43,271 bases of DNA, taken from the NCBI GenBank assembly GCA_018303005.1, contig JAGVYY010000046.1:1-43271 (forward strand). The letters run 5' to 3'. The translations under genes and the position numbers were made by a program. The first letter of the stretch is position 1. Each line of letters opens with the position of its first letter. Shown one piece after another: positions 19,552 to 29,228 of this stretch. This DNA comes from Candidatus Woesearchaeota archaeon (GTDB taxonomy: Archaea; Nanobdellota; Nanobdellia; SCGC-AAA011-G17; GW2011-AR20). The notes under the pieces were generated by a model that did no database searches, had not been told where the DNA came from, and saw only the letters and a program-made list of their open reading frames with translations.

Positions 19552-21966
19552 ATGCCAGAAACAATACAGGTAAAGCTGATTGAACAGGAAATGAAAGAGT
19601 CTTACATAGACTATGCCATGTCTGTTATAACCGCAAGAGCATTACCTGATGTTAATGATGGCTTAAAACCTGTACATAGAAGAATTTTATATGCAATGTA
19701 TAAATCAAAAATGTTTCATGACAGACCATTTAGGAAATGCGCATTTGTCGTTGGAAGAGTTTTAGGTTCTTATCATCCTCATTCTGATGTGGCTGTTTAT
19801 GATTCTTTAGTTAGAATGGCCCAGCCTTTTTCTTTAAGATATCCACTAATCCAAAGTCAAGGTAATTTTGGCTCGACAGGCAATGATGATCCACCAGCTA
19901 GTATGAGATATACAGAATGTAAGCTGAACAAAGCAGCAGAGGAAATGTTAGAGGACATAGAGAAGAATACTGTAAAATTTGTTCCTAATTATGACAATAC
20001 AACACAAGAGCCAATTGTTTTACCTGCTAAATTACCGAATTTATTGATTAATGGAACAGCTGGAATTGCAGTTGGTATGGCAACCAATATCCCGCCGCAT
20101 AATATACAAGAAGTATGTGATGCTACAATTGCTACAATAAATAACCCAGATATTTCTGTTGAAGAATTAATGCATTATATCAAGGGCCCTGATTTTCCAT
20201 CAGGAGCTATGATTTTAGGAAAACTTGGTATACTAGAAGCTTATAAAAAAGGAAGGGGAAAAATAATAATCCAAGCTAAAACAGAAATAGACAAAAAAAA
20301 CAGGATAATAATCAATGAATTACCATATCAGGTTTCTCCAACAAATTTAATAGAGGGCATTGCAGATTTAGTCAGGGATAAGAAAGTTGAAGGTATTTCT
20401 GATATTAGAGACGAATCAGATAGAAAAGGAATGAGAATTGTTGTTGAAACAAAAAACAACGCGAATCCTGAAGTAGTGCTAAACCAATTGTATAAACATA
20501 CACAACTAAAAGAGACGTATGGAATAATAATGCTTGCTCTTGTTGCAGGACAGCCTAAGGTTCTTTCTTTAACAGAAATTATAAAATATTATATTGCGCA
20601 TAGGAGAAGAATTGTAAGAAGAAGAACGCAGTTTGAACTGAAAGAAGCAGAGGCAAGAGCGCATATCCTAGAAGGTTTGAAGATTGCACTAACCAACATT
20701 GATTCAGTTATAAAATTAATCAAGGAATCTAGAGACCAGGAAACTGCTAAAATAGGATTAATTGAGAATTATAAATTATCTGTTGAACAAGCCCAGGCTA
20801 TTCTTGATATGAGATTAAGAAGATTAACTTCTTTGGAACAAAACAGGATACAGGAAGAATATGATTCTTTAGTAAAATTGATTGCAGAGCTAAAATCTAT
20901 ACTTGCATCAGAGCAAAAAATTCTTGATATGATAAAGAGAGAATTAACTGAATTAAAAGAAAAATACAAAGATGAAAGAAAAACTATTGTTCTTGAAAAA
21001 GAGGATGAGAATATTGAAACTGAGGATTTGATCCAGAAAGAAGATGTTATCATAACTGCTACAAGAGCAGGATATATTAAAAGAACTTCTTTAAGCTTGT
21101 ATAAGCAGCAGAGAAGAGGGGGAACAGGAATAATCGCTACTGAAACTAAAGATGATGACATTGTAGAGCATTTATTCACAACTTCAAATCATAGCTATCT
21201 GTTGTTTTTCACTGATAAGGGAAGGATATACTGGTTAAAGGCTTTTAAGATTCCTGAAGGCTCAAGATATGCCAAAGGAAAAGGTATTGTAAATTTAATC
21301 TCTTTACAGGATGATGAGAGAATAAATTCCATATTGCCTCTGCCATTGTTCTCAGATTCTTTGAATTTGTTGTTTATAACCAAAAAAGGCATGCTGAAAA
21401 AAACTTCATTGAGTAGATTTTCTAAGCCAAGAAAGAAAGGAATAATTGCCATTAAATTAAAAGATAAAGATGAATTGGTAAATGTTAAATTAATCCCTTC
21501 TGGAATAAACATTATAATTGCGAGCAAAAAAGGAAATGCTGTTAAATTTAAAGAATCAGATGCAAGAGTAATGGGAAGAAATTCCTCTGGTGTCAGGGGT
21601 ATTAGATTAAGGGAGAAAGATGAAGTTATTGGTTTAGAAATTGCTAAGGCAGATGCCACATTACTGACTATAACAGAAAAAGGATTTGGCAAGAGAACCC
21701 AGATGGAAGAATACAGATTGATCAGAAGGGGCGGAAAAGGAGTTACAAATATAAAAATCACTGAAAAGAATGGTCCTGTTGTTGGAATAAAGACTGTGAT
21801 GGACAATGATGAATTAATGTGCATAACCAGGAAAGGAGTTATCATAAGATTCAAAGCAACTGATGTTTCTGTTATTGGAAGACATACACAAGGTGTTAGA
21901 ATAATGAAGCTAAGAGAAGATGATTCTGTTGTGGCTGTTGCAAGGGTTATTCAGAATAATGGATAA
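19552..21966 (+). CDS. gyrA: DNA gyrase subunit A
   Basis: YAMSVITARALPDVNDGLKPVHRRILYAM, QGNFGSTGNDDPPASMRYTE, C-terminal beta-propeller repeats. Confidence 0.97.
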   Translation: MPETIQVKLIEQEMKESYIDYAMSVITARALPDVNDGLKPVHRRILYAMYKSKMFHDRPFRKCAFVVGRVLGSYHPHSDVAVYDSLVRMAQPFSLRYPLIQSQGNFGSTGNDDPPASMRYTECKLNKAAEEMLEDIEKNTVKFVPNYDNTTQEPIVLPAKLPNLLINGTAGIAVGMATNIPPHNIQEVCDATIATINNPDISVEELMHYIKGPDFPSGAMILGKLGILEAYKKGRGKIIIQAKTEIDKKNRIIINELPYQVSPTNLIEGIADLVRDKKVEGISDIRDESDRKGMRIVVETKNNANPEVVLNQLYKHTQLKETYGIIMLALVAGQPKVLSLTEIIKYYIAHRRRIVRRRTQFELKEAEARAHILEGLKIALTNIDSVIKLIKESRDQETAKIGLIENYKLSVEQAQAILDMRLRRLTSLEQNRIQEEYDSLVKLIAELKSILASEQKILDMIKRELTELKEKYKDERKTIVLEKEDENIETEDLIQKEDVIITATRAGYIKRTSLSLYKQQRRGGTGIIATETKDDDIVEHLFTTSNHSYLLFFTDKGRIYWLKAFKIPEGSRYAKGKGIVNLISLQDDERINSILPLPLFSDSLNLLFITKKGMLKKTSLSRFSKPRKKGIIAIKLKDKDELVNVKLIPSGINIIIASKKGNAVKFKESDARVMGRNSSGVRGIRLREKDEVIGLEIAKADATLLTITEKGFGKRTQMEEYRLIRRGGKGVTNIKITEKNGPVVGIKTVMDNDELMCITRKGVIIRFKATDVSVIGRHTQGVRIMKLREDDSVVAVARVIQNNG

Positions 21967-22075
21967 AAATAATTAAGGTAATCAAATTTCACCGGTAACT
22001 GTGTATCCCAGAAATAGAGATTTTCAGTCTTTAACAGAATTTTTTGACGAACAGGATAATTAGCCTAATCAATGG

Positions 22076-22630
22076 ATGTCTTATGTAGGTCCTGCAGGAA
22101 TTGGACAATACTCACTAAAAAAAGGGTCAGCTGGAATTCTTGCAAGACTTGACATTTATTTTAGACAAGCATCTCCTAGAGAAATGAGAGTGGATTTCGA
22201 GAATTTTGGTGAGCAGGTTGTTGGACCTGCAGTAAAAGACATACATGAAGAAGAAAAAGAAAAATATAAAGACAATGAAATATTTATGATTTTTGGAAGA
22301 GATCATTATTTTATTGGTCCTCCAAGAATAATAAAATCACTGTTTTTAACAAGAGTTTTTCCTGGTGAAGTACCAACAGATATATCTAGTTTAGTAAAGG
22401 AAGTAGATGAACATGCAGAAACAGGAGAGAGAGTTATATTTCAACACTATCAATTCTTGCATGCAACTGAAGGTAAAATTCGATATTTATCATTTAGAAA
22501 AATTGAAGATTATAATCCATCTAAATTAAGCTTATATGGCCTTATAAAAATAGCGGATAGGAAAATGACCTATTATCCAAATTCTAATCCAAATAAACCT
22601 ATAGATTTTACATCCGCATTATACAAATGA
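22076..22630 (+). CDS. Uncharacterized protein
   Basis: 184-aa ORF; in-frame coding-like sequence continues upstream past a TAG at 22061. Confidence 0.5.
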   Translation: MSYVGPAGIGQYSLKKGSAGILARLDIYFRQASPREMRVDFENFGEQVVGPAVKDIHEEEKEKYKDNEIFMIFGRDHYFIGPPRIIKSLFLTRVFPGEVPTDISSLVKEVDEHAETGERVIFQHYQFLHATEGKIRYLSFRKIEDYNPSKLSLYGLIKIADRKMTYYPNSNPNKPIDFTSALYK

Positions 22631-22672
22631 GGATGGATATTCTTGCTATATTAATAAAAGATATATATTAAC

Positions 22673-23209
22673 TTAATTCGGTTGGTTATTCCTTTTTATC
22701 TTATTAAATATATTCCAAAATTCATTTATAACGTCAGCACCAATTCTGAATTTATTTTCTATCATTTCTTTAATTATATTCCTAAGCTCTGTTTCGTTAA
22801 TAAAATCTTTTTTATAAGCCTCGATCAATACCTTTAATGAACCAATTGGTTTTATACCATATAATTTAGCTATTTTTCTTCCTAAAGCTTCATCCATTAT
22901 GATATTTTTATTTTTTTCTTGTAATGCCAGAGCTATAGCATCTGATTCTTCGATATCAATTTGATAATATACCTTTTTTAATTCTTTAGAAAAATTATTA
23001 TATTTTTTATTCAGATGTAAAATTATTATATTTTTATTATCAATGAATTTCTTTAATATTTTTGCATCCGGTGCATTTATTTTTAATCCATCTTCTACTA
23101 TTTCTTTATAAATTACTTCTGTAATATAGATCTTACCATAAATTTCTATTATAAGGCTTAATTTATTTATTTTTGCGAATATTATCAAAGAGGAAGAATC
23201 AGCTATCAT
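22673..23209 (-). CDS. PIN-domain toxin-like protein (DUF3368)
   Basis: IADSSSLIIFAKI, EESDAIALA, NIIMDEALGRKIAKLYGIKPIGSLKVLIEAYKK. Confidence 0.85.
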   Translation of the reverse strand: MIADSSSLIIFAKINKLSLIIEIYGKIYITEVIYKEIVEDGLKINAPDAKILKKFIDNKNIIILHLNKKYNNFSKELKKVYYQIDIEESDAIALALQEKNKNIIMDEALGRKIAKLYGIKPIGSLKVLIEAYKKDFINETELRNIIKEMIENKFRIGADVINEFWNIFNKIKRNNQPN

Positions 23210-23505
23210 AGTAAGTCTTCTGTATCTTCCCTTAATTCATCTATTGTATAATGAAAATTAATATTTCTTTTTTGTAAAATATCTAAAAATGATGTTAAAG
23301 GTATACCTGCAATTTTTGATGCTTTTGATGCAGTTGCCTCATTATTTTGAAATTTTTTTAGGGCTAGTTCTAATTTCTTATCTTTTATTCCCTTATCTAT
23401 AACATCTCTAAGTATTTCTGATTTTTTTCTTCCCTCTAATTTAGATATATCTTCTATTTCAATTAATTCTTCTTTTCCAATCCTAACAGATATTGTTTTT
23501 TCCAT
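23206..23505 (-). CDS. UPF0175/RHH-type antitoxin
   Basis: RHH N-terminus and AGIPLTSFLDILQKRNINFHYTIDELREDTEDL; overlaps toxin start by 4 nt. Confidence 0.8.
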   Translation of the reverse strand: MEKTISVRIGKEELIEIEDISKLEGRKKSEILRDVIDKGIKDKKLELALKKFQNNEATASKASKIAGIPLTSFLDILQKRNINFHYTIDELREDTEDLL

Positions 23506-23586
23506 ATGTTTGCATATGTGGTAATTTGTATTTAAATCTTTCTATTATCAGTAAATAAATAAATATGAGTTTAATTTATAATTAAT

Positions 23587-23907
23587 ATGCCAAGATTCAA
23601 AGAGAGAGAAAAATTAAAGAAACACGTTCTAGAAAGAATAAAAGTTCTATTTAGGGAAGCCAAACTACAGTTTAAAGAAAAGCCAGAATTAGCTGACAGG
23701 TATGTTTTTTTGGCAAGAAAATCAGCAATGAAGATTAACCTGAAATTGCCAAGAGAGATTAAAAGAAGATTCTGCAAACATTGCTATAAATATATTGTTC
23801 CTGGTGTTAATTGCAGAGTTCGTATAAACAAAAATAGAGTGATATATTATTGTTTTAATTGTAAGGGTTATATGAGATTTATGCTGAAAATGAAGAAGAT
23901 AAAATAA
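23587..23907 (+). CDS. rnp4: Ribonuclease P protein component 4 (Rpp21/Rpr2)
   Basis: RYVFLARKSAMKINLKLPREIKRRFCKHCYKYIVPGVNCRVRI...YYCFNCKGYMRF. Confidence 0.88.
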   Translation: MPRFKEREKLKKHVLERIKVLFREAKLQFKEKPELADRYVFLARKSAMKINLKLPREIKRRFCKHCYKYIVPGVNCRVRINKNRVIYYCFNCKGYMRFMLKMKKIK

Positions 23908-24036
23908 TTATAAAAATGATGATATTAACAAATATGTCATTTTATTACTTACTCAAAAACAATTATTTTCTGAAATGAAGCAAAGTTTTATATATGTGGC
24001 TGCCTTCTATTCTGTATAAAAATAAGGATTGTTTTC

Positions 24037-24582
24037 TTGATTTTTATAGTTATGTTCATTGTCAGCTGTTCTAAAAATGAACAGATTGGAAAAGATGATA
24101 TAATTGCTAATGACCAAGAGCAGCTGAATCAGAACCAACTAGACCAGTATCAACCTGATGACAATGCTAAGATAACTGATAATATTGATAATAGAGCATT
24201 GATACGTGAACTTCACATAAGTAACCTCAAGGCAGTCTATGGACTTGATTATCAGGTCCTTCAGAAGAGTTACAATAAAGAATTCTATTTTCTTGACACT
24301 AAAGAAACAGTTGATATAATACAGGAACTGAAAAAAGAAAAAAACAATGAAAATATTGGTAGAAATATTGAAGATCTTTATAATCTACAAGATATTAAGC
24401 TGTTTGATTACAATGAAATGCTTGGTCTAGGATTTGTTCATGATTATGAAAACACCTTTGAAATAAAACCAGGCGATTATCTTGCGATCATACCTCCGAT
24501 ACAAGGTCTTAACCTAGAGGGTTATATGGTTTTGTATAGGAAAGTAGATGGCAGATTCCTGGCAGTTGCCGGCACTAAATAA
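24037..24582 (+). CDS. Predicted lipoprotein
   Basis: MIFIVMFIVSCSKN lipobox-like signal. Confidence 0.5.
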   Translation: MIFIVMFIVSCSKNEQIGKDDIIANDQEQLNQNQLDQYQPDDNAKITDNIDNRALIRELHISNLKAVYGLDYQVLQKSYNKEFYFLDTKETVDIIQELKKEKNNENIGRNIEDLYNLQDIKLFDYNEMLGLGFVHDYENTFEIKPGDYLAIIPPIQGLNLEGYMVLYRKVDGRFLAVAGTK

Positions 24583-24599
24583 ATTTTAAATTTTGTCTC

Positions 24600-24737
24600 A
24601 ACATTTTTAATTTCAACGCCTTTTCCAAGCAAGAATATTTTTACAGAATGCTTTTTACCAAGTGCTTCATTTCCAAATCTGAAACAATTCCAGCAAGTTT
24701 CTCCATCATTTGTGTTTAAAATTAGACCTATTTTTAT
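24600..24737 (-). pseudogene. Truncated DsrE-family protein
   Basis: Minus strand: IKIGLILNTNDGETCWNCFRFGNEALGKKHSVKIFLLGKGVEIKNVE; ATA in place of a start codon and no C-terminal half. Confidence 0.6.
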
Positions 24738-24743
24738 GTAAAA

Positions 24744-25133
24744 CTATCTCGCATTATCTACTATCTCAATAACATCTTTTTCAACTTCCTCAGCTTCTTT
24801 CTTATTTACTTCTGGAAAAAACTGAGAGATCATTGTCGGCTTCATTCCTACAATTTTCACTTTTCCGTTTTCTTCCAGAACATTAATTTTACATGGCATA
24901 CAGAGAGAAATGAGCCGGTTTTTGTTCAAAAATTGGTTTGCATACCTGCCCGAGCAAATCTCAATAATCTTTAACGGCTTCTGGTTAAAGCCTTTTGCTG
25001 CTAATCTTTCTTTTATATCATAAATTTGAAACAAAGACCAGCCTTTTTGTTCTACTGCTTTTAAGACTGAAACAACTGCCTCATCAAAACTATTTTCTGT
25101 TTCAACAATATATGCGAAATCTTCAGTTTGCAT
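24744..25133 (-). CDS. DUF302-domain protein
   Basis: FDEAVVSVLKAVEQKGWSLFQIYDIKERLAAKGF, ICSGRYANQFL, LMPCKINV-like. Confidence 0.8.
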   Translation of the reverse strand: MQTEDFAYIVETENSFDEAVVSVLKAVEQKGWSLFQIYDIKERLAAKGFNQKPLKIIEICSGRYANQFLNKNRLISLCMPCKINVLEENGKVKIVGMKPTMISQFFPEVNKKEAEEVEKDVIEIVDNAR

Positions 25134-25141
25134 ATTCTACC

Positions 25142-25402
25142 TTATTTCAATTCCTTCCTCATTTCTTCATATTGCTTCTTTGTTATTTCTCCAGAAGCAT
25201 ATCTTCTCTTTATAATTGTTAACGAATCCGACTCATTTTTATTAGATTGGCTTGTGTTGATTAAGGTAACTATGAGCCAAATGATAAGCCCCCAGAAAAG
25301 CAACATAAAAATAAATCCAAAGCCCATGCCAAAACTACCGAACAGGAAAAGCAGTACAGCAGCAACTAATATCCAAATCCACACATTTTTGTTTTCTTCC
25401 AT
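25142..25402 (-). CDS. SHOCT-domain membrane protein
   Basis: TM segments then LTIIKRRYASGEITKKQYEEMRKELK. Confidence 0.8.
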   Translation of the reverse strand: MEENKNVWIWILVAAVLLFLFGSFGMGFGFIFMLLFWGLIIWLIVTLINTSQSNKNESDSLTIIKRRYASGEITKKQYEEMRKELK

Positions 25403-25404
25403 AT

Positions 25405-25565
25405 TTACTTCCCTATCTCTTTTTTCATATCCTCAAACTGTTTTTTTGTTATTTTCCCTTGAGCAAACCTCTTCTTTAAAATGGTAAGGGGTGTTTCGGA
25501 AATAGTCTTTTTTATTCCAAACTTATAGACAAGCCACACTGTTAAATGCTTTATAATACTTTTCT
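25405..25565 (-). pseudogene. C-terminal remnant of a second SHOCT protein
   Basis: Minus strand: SIIKHLTVWLVYKFGIKKTISETPLTILKKRFAQGKITKKQFEDMKKEIGK-stop; interrupted upstream. Confidence 0.6.
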
Positions 25566-25725
25566 ATTTCTTTTGTATCTTGAGATTTATACTAATCTGT
25601 TAGATAAGAATAGATTACATTTTTCATTTTCTTATTGTTACTTAAGAATTTATAAAACTTTTGTTTTAACTCTGCAATATCTGACTGAATATTGATAATA
25701 AATAAAAGAATAAGCAAACAAATGT

Positions 25726-26130
25726 CTATGCTTTTAATCTTTCATATAATCTAGGCCATTCTCTTCTTGTAAAATATTTTTCCTTCCTCAATAAATGGCC
25801 AAAGCCTTTTCTTAATAGCTCTTTTGTGACAATGCCATTTTTATGGGGGTGTTTATATAACTTAGGCAAAGGACTATTAAATCCATGTGAATAATGAACT
25901 AATTCATGGGCTATTGTAGTATCAATAATAAATTCCGGTACTAGCTCGTGCTTAAACAAGCTGTTAATAGCAATATACGAATCAGAGCCTCTTCTTGCTA
26001 TATGGCCGAATTTGTTTTTCCATTTTCCTTTAAATTTAATATCGACATTATTTAACCTTGGAGTTTCTGGAAATAGTAATTCCCAGATATTATCCATTCT
26101 TTTCCTTAACCATTGGTCATTACGTGTCAT
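25726..26130 (-). CDS. SprT-like zinc metallopeptidase-fold protein
   Basis: TIAHELVHYSHGF (HExxH) and C-terminal helical region. Confidence 0.7.
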   Translation of the reverse strand: MTRNDQWLRKRMDNIWELLFPETPRLNNVDIKFKGKWKNKFGHIARRGSDSYIAINSLFKHELVPEFIIDTTIAHELVHYSHGFNSPLPKLYKHPHKNGIVTKELLRKGFGHLLRKEKYFTRREWPRLYERLKA

Positions 26131-26197
26131 TCTAACAAATTCTTATCTGGTTTAAATTTCCAGAAGGCTTTAAATATTTTACAGTTCTTACATTTAA

Positions 26198-26731
26198 ATG
26201 AATCTTTCTGATAACAATATGGATAAACTAATAGAACTTGAGGATTATATCAGGAGCACGAATCAAGTCTATAATTTTAGAGATTATCTTGAAGATCAGA
26301 ATGTAATGATTGTACATGAAACTCCATTAAGGCATAGCATTCCCGGATTAAGGAATGTATTATATAATGTATTGAAAGACATAAATATTACAGATTTTTT
26401 TAAAAAATTTATATATGATAGTCTTGTTGAGGGATATTCAACATCCAAAAACATTAATGATCTTTTGGATGTATTTATGAGATCTAATAATTTAATCTTT
26501 GATAGAGATATGTCATATAAACTGGAAAAAGAATATATAATAAAATTCTCAAAACCTCTTGTTTTTAAGTATTGCTTTGATGAAGAGGTTTATCTTGACC
26601 AAGATGAGAATGAACTTGCAATCAGGACCATCAATTGGATAAAGGAGTATAATCAATATCATCATGGATTCCGGTTAGATGAACAACTAATGTCAATTGA
26701 GAAAAAAATTAGGCATTTTGCCTATTACTAA
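26198..26731 (+). CDS. Uncharacterized protein
   Basis: 177-aa ORF, no family recognised. Confidence 0.5.
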   Translation: MNLSDNNMDKLIELEDYIRSTNQVYNFRDYLEDQNVMIVHETPLRHSIPGLRNVLYNVLKDINITDFFKKFIYDSLVEGYSTSKNINDLLDVFMRSNNLIFDRDMSYKLEKEYIIKFSKPLVFKYCFDEEVYLDQDENELAIRTINWIKEYNQYHHGFRLDEQLMSIEKKIRHFAYY

Positions 26732-26922
26732 TCTTTTTTGAATTCTGCAATTTCTTCTATTAAATCAATATGACCCAGGAACATTGCTCTGCAGCAGTAT
26801 CTTTCTAAGCCTAATTCATCTAGAACCCTTTTTGTGTCATCTTTCTTGGCCCTTTCCTTGAAATCTTCCCAAAGATGTGCTAGAGGCTTGTTGCATGAGA
26901 AGCATCTAATTGGAATTATCAT
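26728..26922 (-). CDS. rpoN: DNA-directed RNA polymerase subunit N (Rpb10)
   Basis: MIIPIRCFSCNKPLAHLWEDF...LDELGLERYCCRAMFLGHIDLI. Confidence 0.95.
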   Translation of the reverse strand: MIIPIRCFSCNKPLAHLWEDFKERAKKDDTKRVLDELGLERYCCRAMFLGHIDLIEEIAEFKKD

Positions 26923-26955
26923 TTTATATTCTTAGCAATTAGAAGATTTATAAAT

Positions 26956-27129
26956 TTAACCTTTTATTTTGCAAAGTATATCATAATGATATTTGTAGCG
27001 GTTTTCAATTATGTTCCTTCTGTAACAGCTGTAGCAAAATCGGTCATATCTACTATTACTATAATGCATTCTTATATCTTTGAAACAAGAATCACATTTC
27101 TTAAATGAATAACCCTGGAGATTTGCCAT
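26956..27129 (-). CDS. Small zinc-ribbon-like protein
   Basis: CDSCFKD...FCYSC; start at MANLQGYS preceded by AGAGGTGATC Shine-Dalgarno-like sequence. Confidence 0.55.
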   Translation of the reverse strand: MANLQGYSFKKCDSCFKDIRMHYSNSRYDRFCYSCYRRNIIENRYKYHYDILCKIKG

Positions 27130-27291
27130 TTTGATCACCTCTGACTTATTTTTAAGAATCCTCCTTTTAAAGGCTACGGGAGTGGTTTGCATATGCAACA
27201 TTTGAGTGGAAAATATACGATTAATTATTATGGTTACTTTGTAATGGTTACATATAATAAGGTTTATAAACTCAAAATCTTGCTTAGCTAT

Positions 27292-27951
27292 ATGGTATTA
27301 GATGACACTTTAATTAAGAATGATTCTATTTGCAGTTATCTGCCGGAATCTATTTTAACTGGAAATGAAATAAGAGATTATAGAAAGCGCAATAAAATTA
27401 CACAAAGAGAGTTGAGCGATATTTTAGAGATACCACTTACAACACTGAGAAGACTAGAATATAGAGATGAAATCTCTATTTATTATTCATGCATAAAAAC
27501 CAGAGATTATGTGGTAAGACTCTATAAAACAATACTTGGCGTTGATCCTCTTGATATTGATCATCTGATTCATGTGCAAGAAAAAGTGAAAGAAAAAATT
27601 GCTTTGATAGACTCAGCAAGAAGAGATGGTGCAAGCACGGCAAAAGAGATATCATATAAGTCAAACATTCCATTACGTATAGTATACCTTTACAAAAAGA
27701 AGGGATATATTGATTTTGAACCTGTAAAAAGAGGACCTAAAGATGGTTGTATAAAATTACCAACAAATACATGGCGTAACAGAGATCTAATCTATAAGAT
27801 GGTTGAACAAGGAAGATCCCAGGCAGAAATTGCTAGTAAAATAGGCACATCAAGGGAAAATATAAGGCAGTACCTTGTAAGACATGATATGCATGATCTA
27901 TGGAAAAATAACAATGAAAAAAAGAAGAGAATTAAATCCGGGTTTAGTTAA
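27292..27951 (+). CDS. XRE-family HTH regulator with second C-terminal HTH
   Basis: RKRNKITQRELSDILEIPLTTLRRLE; SQAEIASKIGTSRENIRQYL; ATG at 27292 lies ~25 nt after GGTTTATAAA. Confidence 0.7.
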   Translation: MVLDDTLIKNDSICSYLPESILTGNEIRDYRKRNKITQRELSDILEIPLTTLRRLEYRDEISIYYSCIKTRDYVVRLYKTILGVDPLDIDHLIHVQEKVKEKIALIDSARRDGASTAKEISYKSNIPLRIVYLYKKKGYIDFEPVKRGPKDGCIKLPTNTWRNRDLIYKMVEQGRSQAEIASKIGTSRENIRQYLVRHDMHDLWKNNNEKKKRIKSGFS

Positions 27952-28016
27952 TATCTTTTATAAAATTAATCATTAAGCCAGCGATTTCAGATGAGCAAGA
28001 TACCAATGATATTGTC

Positions 28017-28436
28017 TTATCTGTAGGACTTTGCTCTTTTCTTCCTTGGCTTTGAATCATTTGGCTTATGAGGCTCATTTCTTCTGACATCTGCTACAAG
28101 CAGATTTCTGTCATAATCCAGGAAGTCTCTTTCCAATTTCTTGTTGTTATGAAATGCTACAATAGCGCGGGCGATTGCCAATCTTGAGGCTTCTGTCTGG
28201 CCTTGCCATCCGCCTCCCCTGACATTTATATCTATCCTAATATTTTTTGTGAATGAATCTCCGGCAATGACCAGAGGTTCCATTATTCTCATTCTTGATA
28301 GTTTATTCCCATAATTGCCAAGCATTATATGGTTTATTCTTATCTGGCCTTTTCCTTGTTTTATCACTGCTCTTGCTATTGCTCTCTTTCTTTTTCCTGA
28401 GACTATTATTGGTTTATTGGATATTTTTGCCTGCAT
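28017..28436 (-). CDS. rps9: Ribosomal protein S9 (uS9)
   Basis: SGKRKRAIARAVIKQGKGQIRIN...GGGWQGQTEASRLAIARAIV...DYDRNLLVADVRRNEPHKP. Confidence 0.95.
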   Translation of the reverse strand: MQAKISNKPIIVSGKRKRAIARAVIKQGKGQIRINHIMLGNYGNKLSRMRIMEPLVIAGDSFTKNIRIDINVRGGGWQGQTEASRLAIARAIVAFHNNKKLERDFLDYDRNLLVADVRRNEPHKPNDSKPRKKRAKSYR

Positions 28437-28797
28437 TTTTCCAGATTAGACTCTCTAAATTGAGAGTGGTTGCAATATATATAAGTTCATTTACATAATC
28501 ATTGTATAATGAGCTTAGTTTTTCATTTTTGAAATCTTTTTTATGAGAGTCATACGAATAAAATGTTGCAGCATGAAGCATGACCAATAATGGTACAACA
28601 GCCGGATTTGCTTCGATTTCAAGATACAATGTTGAGTTCTTTAGCCTTTTAATTAAGTTATTTCCAGTGAATAAATCTCCGTTTCTTAATGATAATCCTA
28701 TTTCACTGTCTGGTAAGTGTATAAAAAGACCATCGATGGTTTCATATTGTATCTGTATGCTATGTGTCTGTAATTCTTTTGTCTGTATTTCTTCCAT
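28414..28797 (-). CDS. Uncharacterized protein within ribosomal operon
   Basis: 127-aa ORF between L13 and S9, overlaps S9 start. Confidence 0.6.
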   Translation of the reverse strand: MEEIQTKELQTHSIQIQYETIDGLFIHLPDSEIGLSLRNGDLFTGNNLIKRLKNSTLYLEIEANPAVVPLLVMLHAATFYSYDSHKKDFKNEKLSSLYNDYVNELIYIATTLNLESLIWKNAGKNIQ

Positions 28798-28807
28798 TTT
28801 TAAATTT

Positions 28808-29227
28808 TTAAAACTTTGCTCCTAAATTTTTTGATATTTCACCTAATGAGATATAGTTCGGGCTTTTTGTTGTGCTCACATTGTTATCATACATTTTTTC
28901 TGTTTTTTTATTTTTTAATTCTTCAGGGACTCCAATATAACACATTATTCTTCTGAAAGCTGTTCTTCCGCGTGTCCTGTCCCATGGAAGCATGCCTCTT
29001 ATTATCCTTCTTATTAATCTGTCTGGCATTCTTGACACAAAAGGACCTGCGAAAGGATGTCCCATCTTTGTTTTTCTTTCATACTTTGCTAAGATGTCTT
29101 TTTTCCTTCCTGTTATAGCAGCCTTTTCACAGTTTATAATAGCTACCTTTTCGCCCATAAGCGCCTTTTTAGCGGCATAACTAGCTAATCTGCCTGCAAT
29201 TATATTTTCTGCATCTATCACTATCAT
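28808..29227 (-). CDS. rpl13: Ribosomal protein L13 (uL13)
   Basis: IIAGRLASYAAKKALMGEKVAIINCEKAAITGRK...RIIRGMLPW. Confidence 0.95.
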   Translation of the reverse strand: MIVIDAENIIAGRLASYAAKKALMGEKVAIINCEKAAITGRKKDILAKYERKTKMGHPFAGPFVSRMPDRLIRRIIRGMLPWDRTRGRTAFRRIMCYIGVPEELKNKKTEKMYDNNVSTTKSPNYISLGEISKNLGAKF

Positions 29228-29228
29228 A

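Noticed and set aside
20769-21854. 136-aa and 219-aa minus-strand ORFs
   Set aside because: Fully antisense to well-supported gyrA
23571-23777. 68-aa minus-strand ORF
   Set aside because: Antisense to rnp4
24995-25487. Plus-strand ORFs of 75 and 119 aa
   Set aside because: Antisense to the DUF302 and SHOCT reading frames
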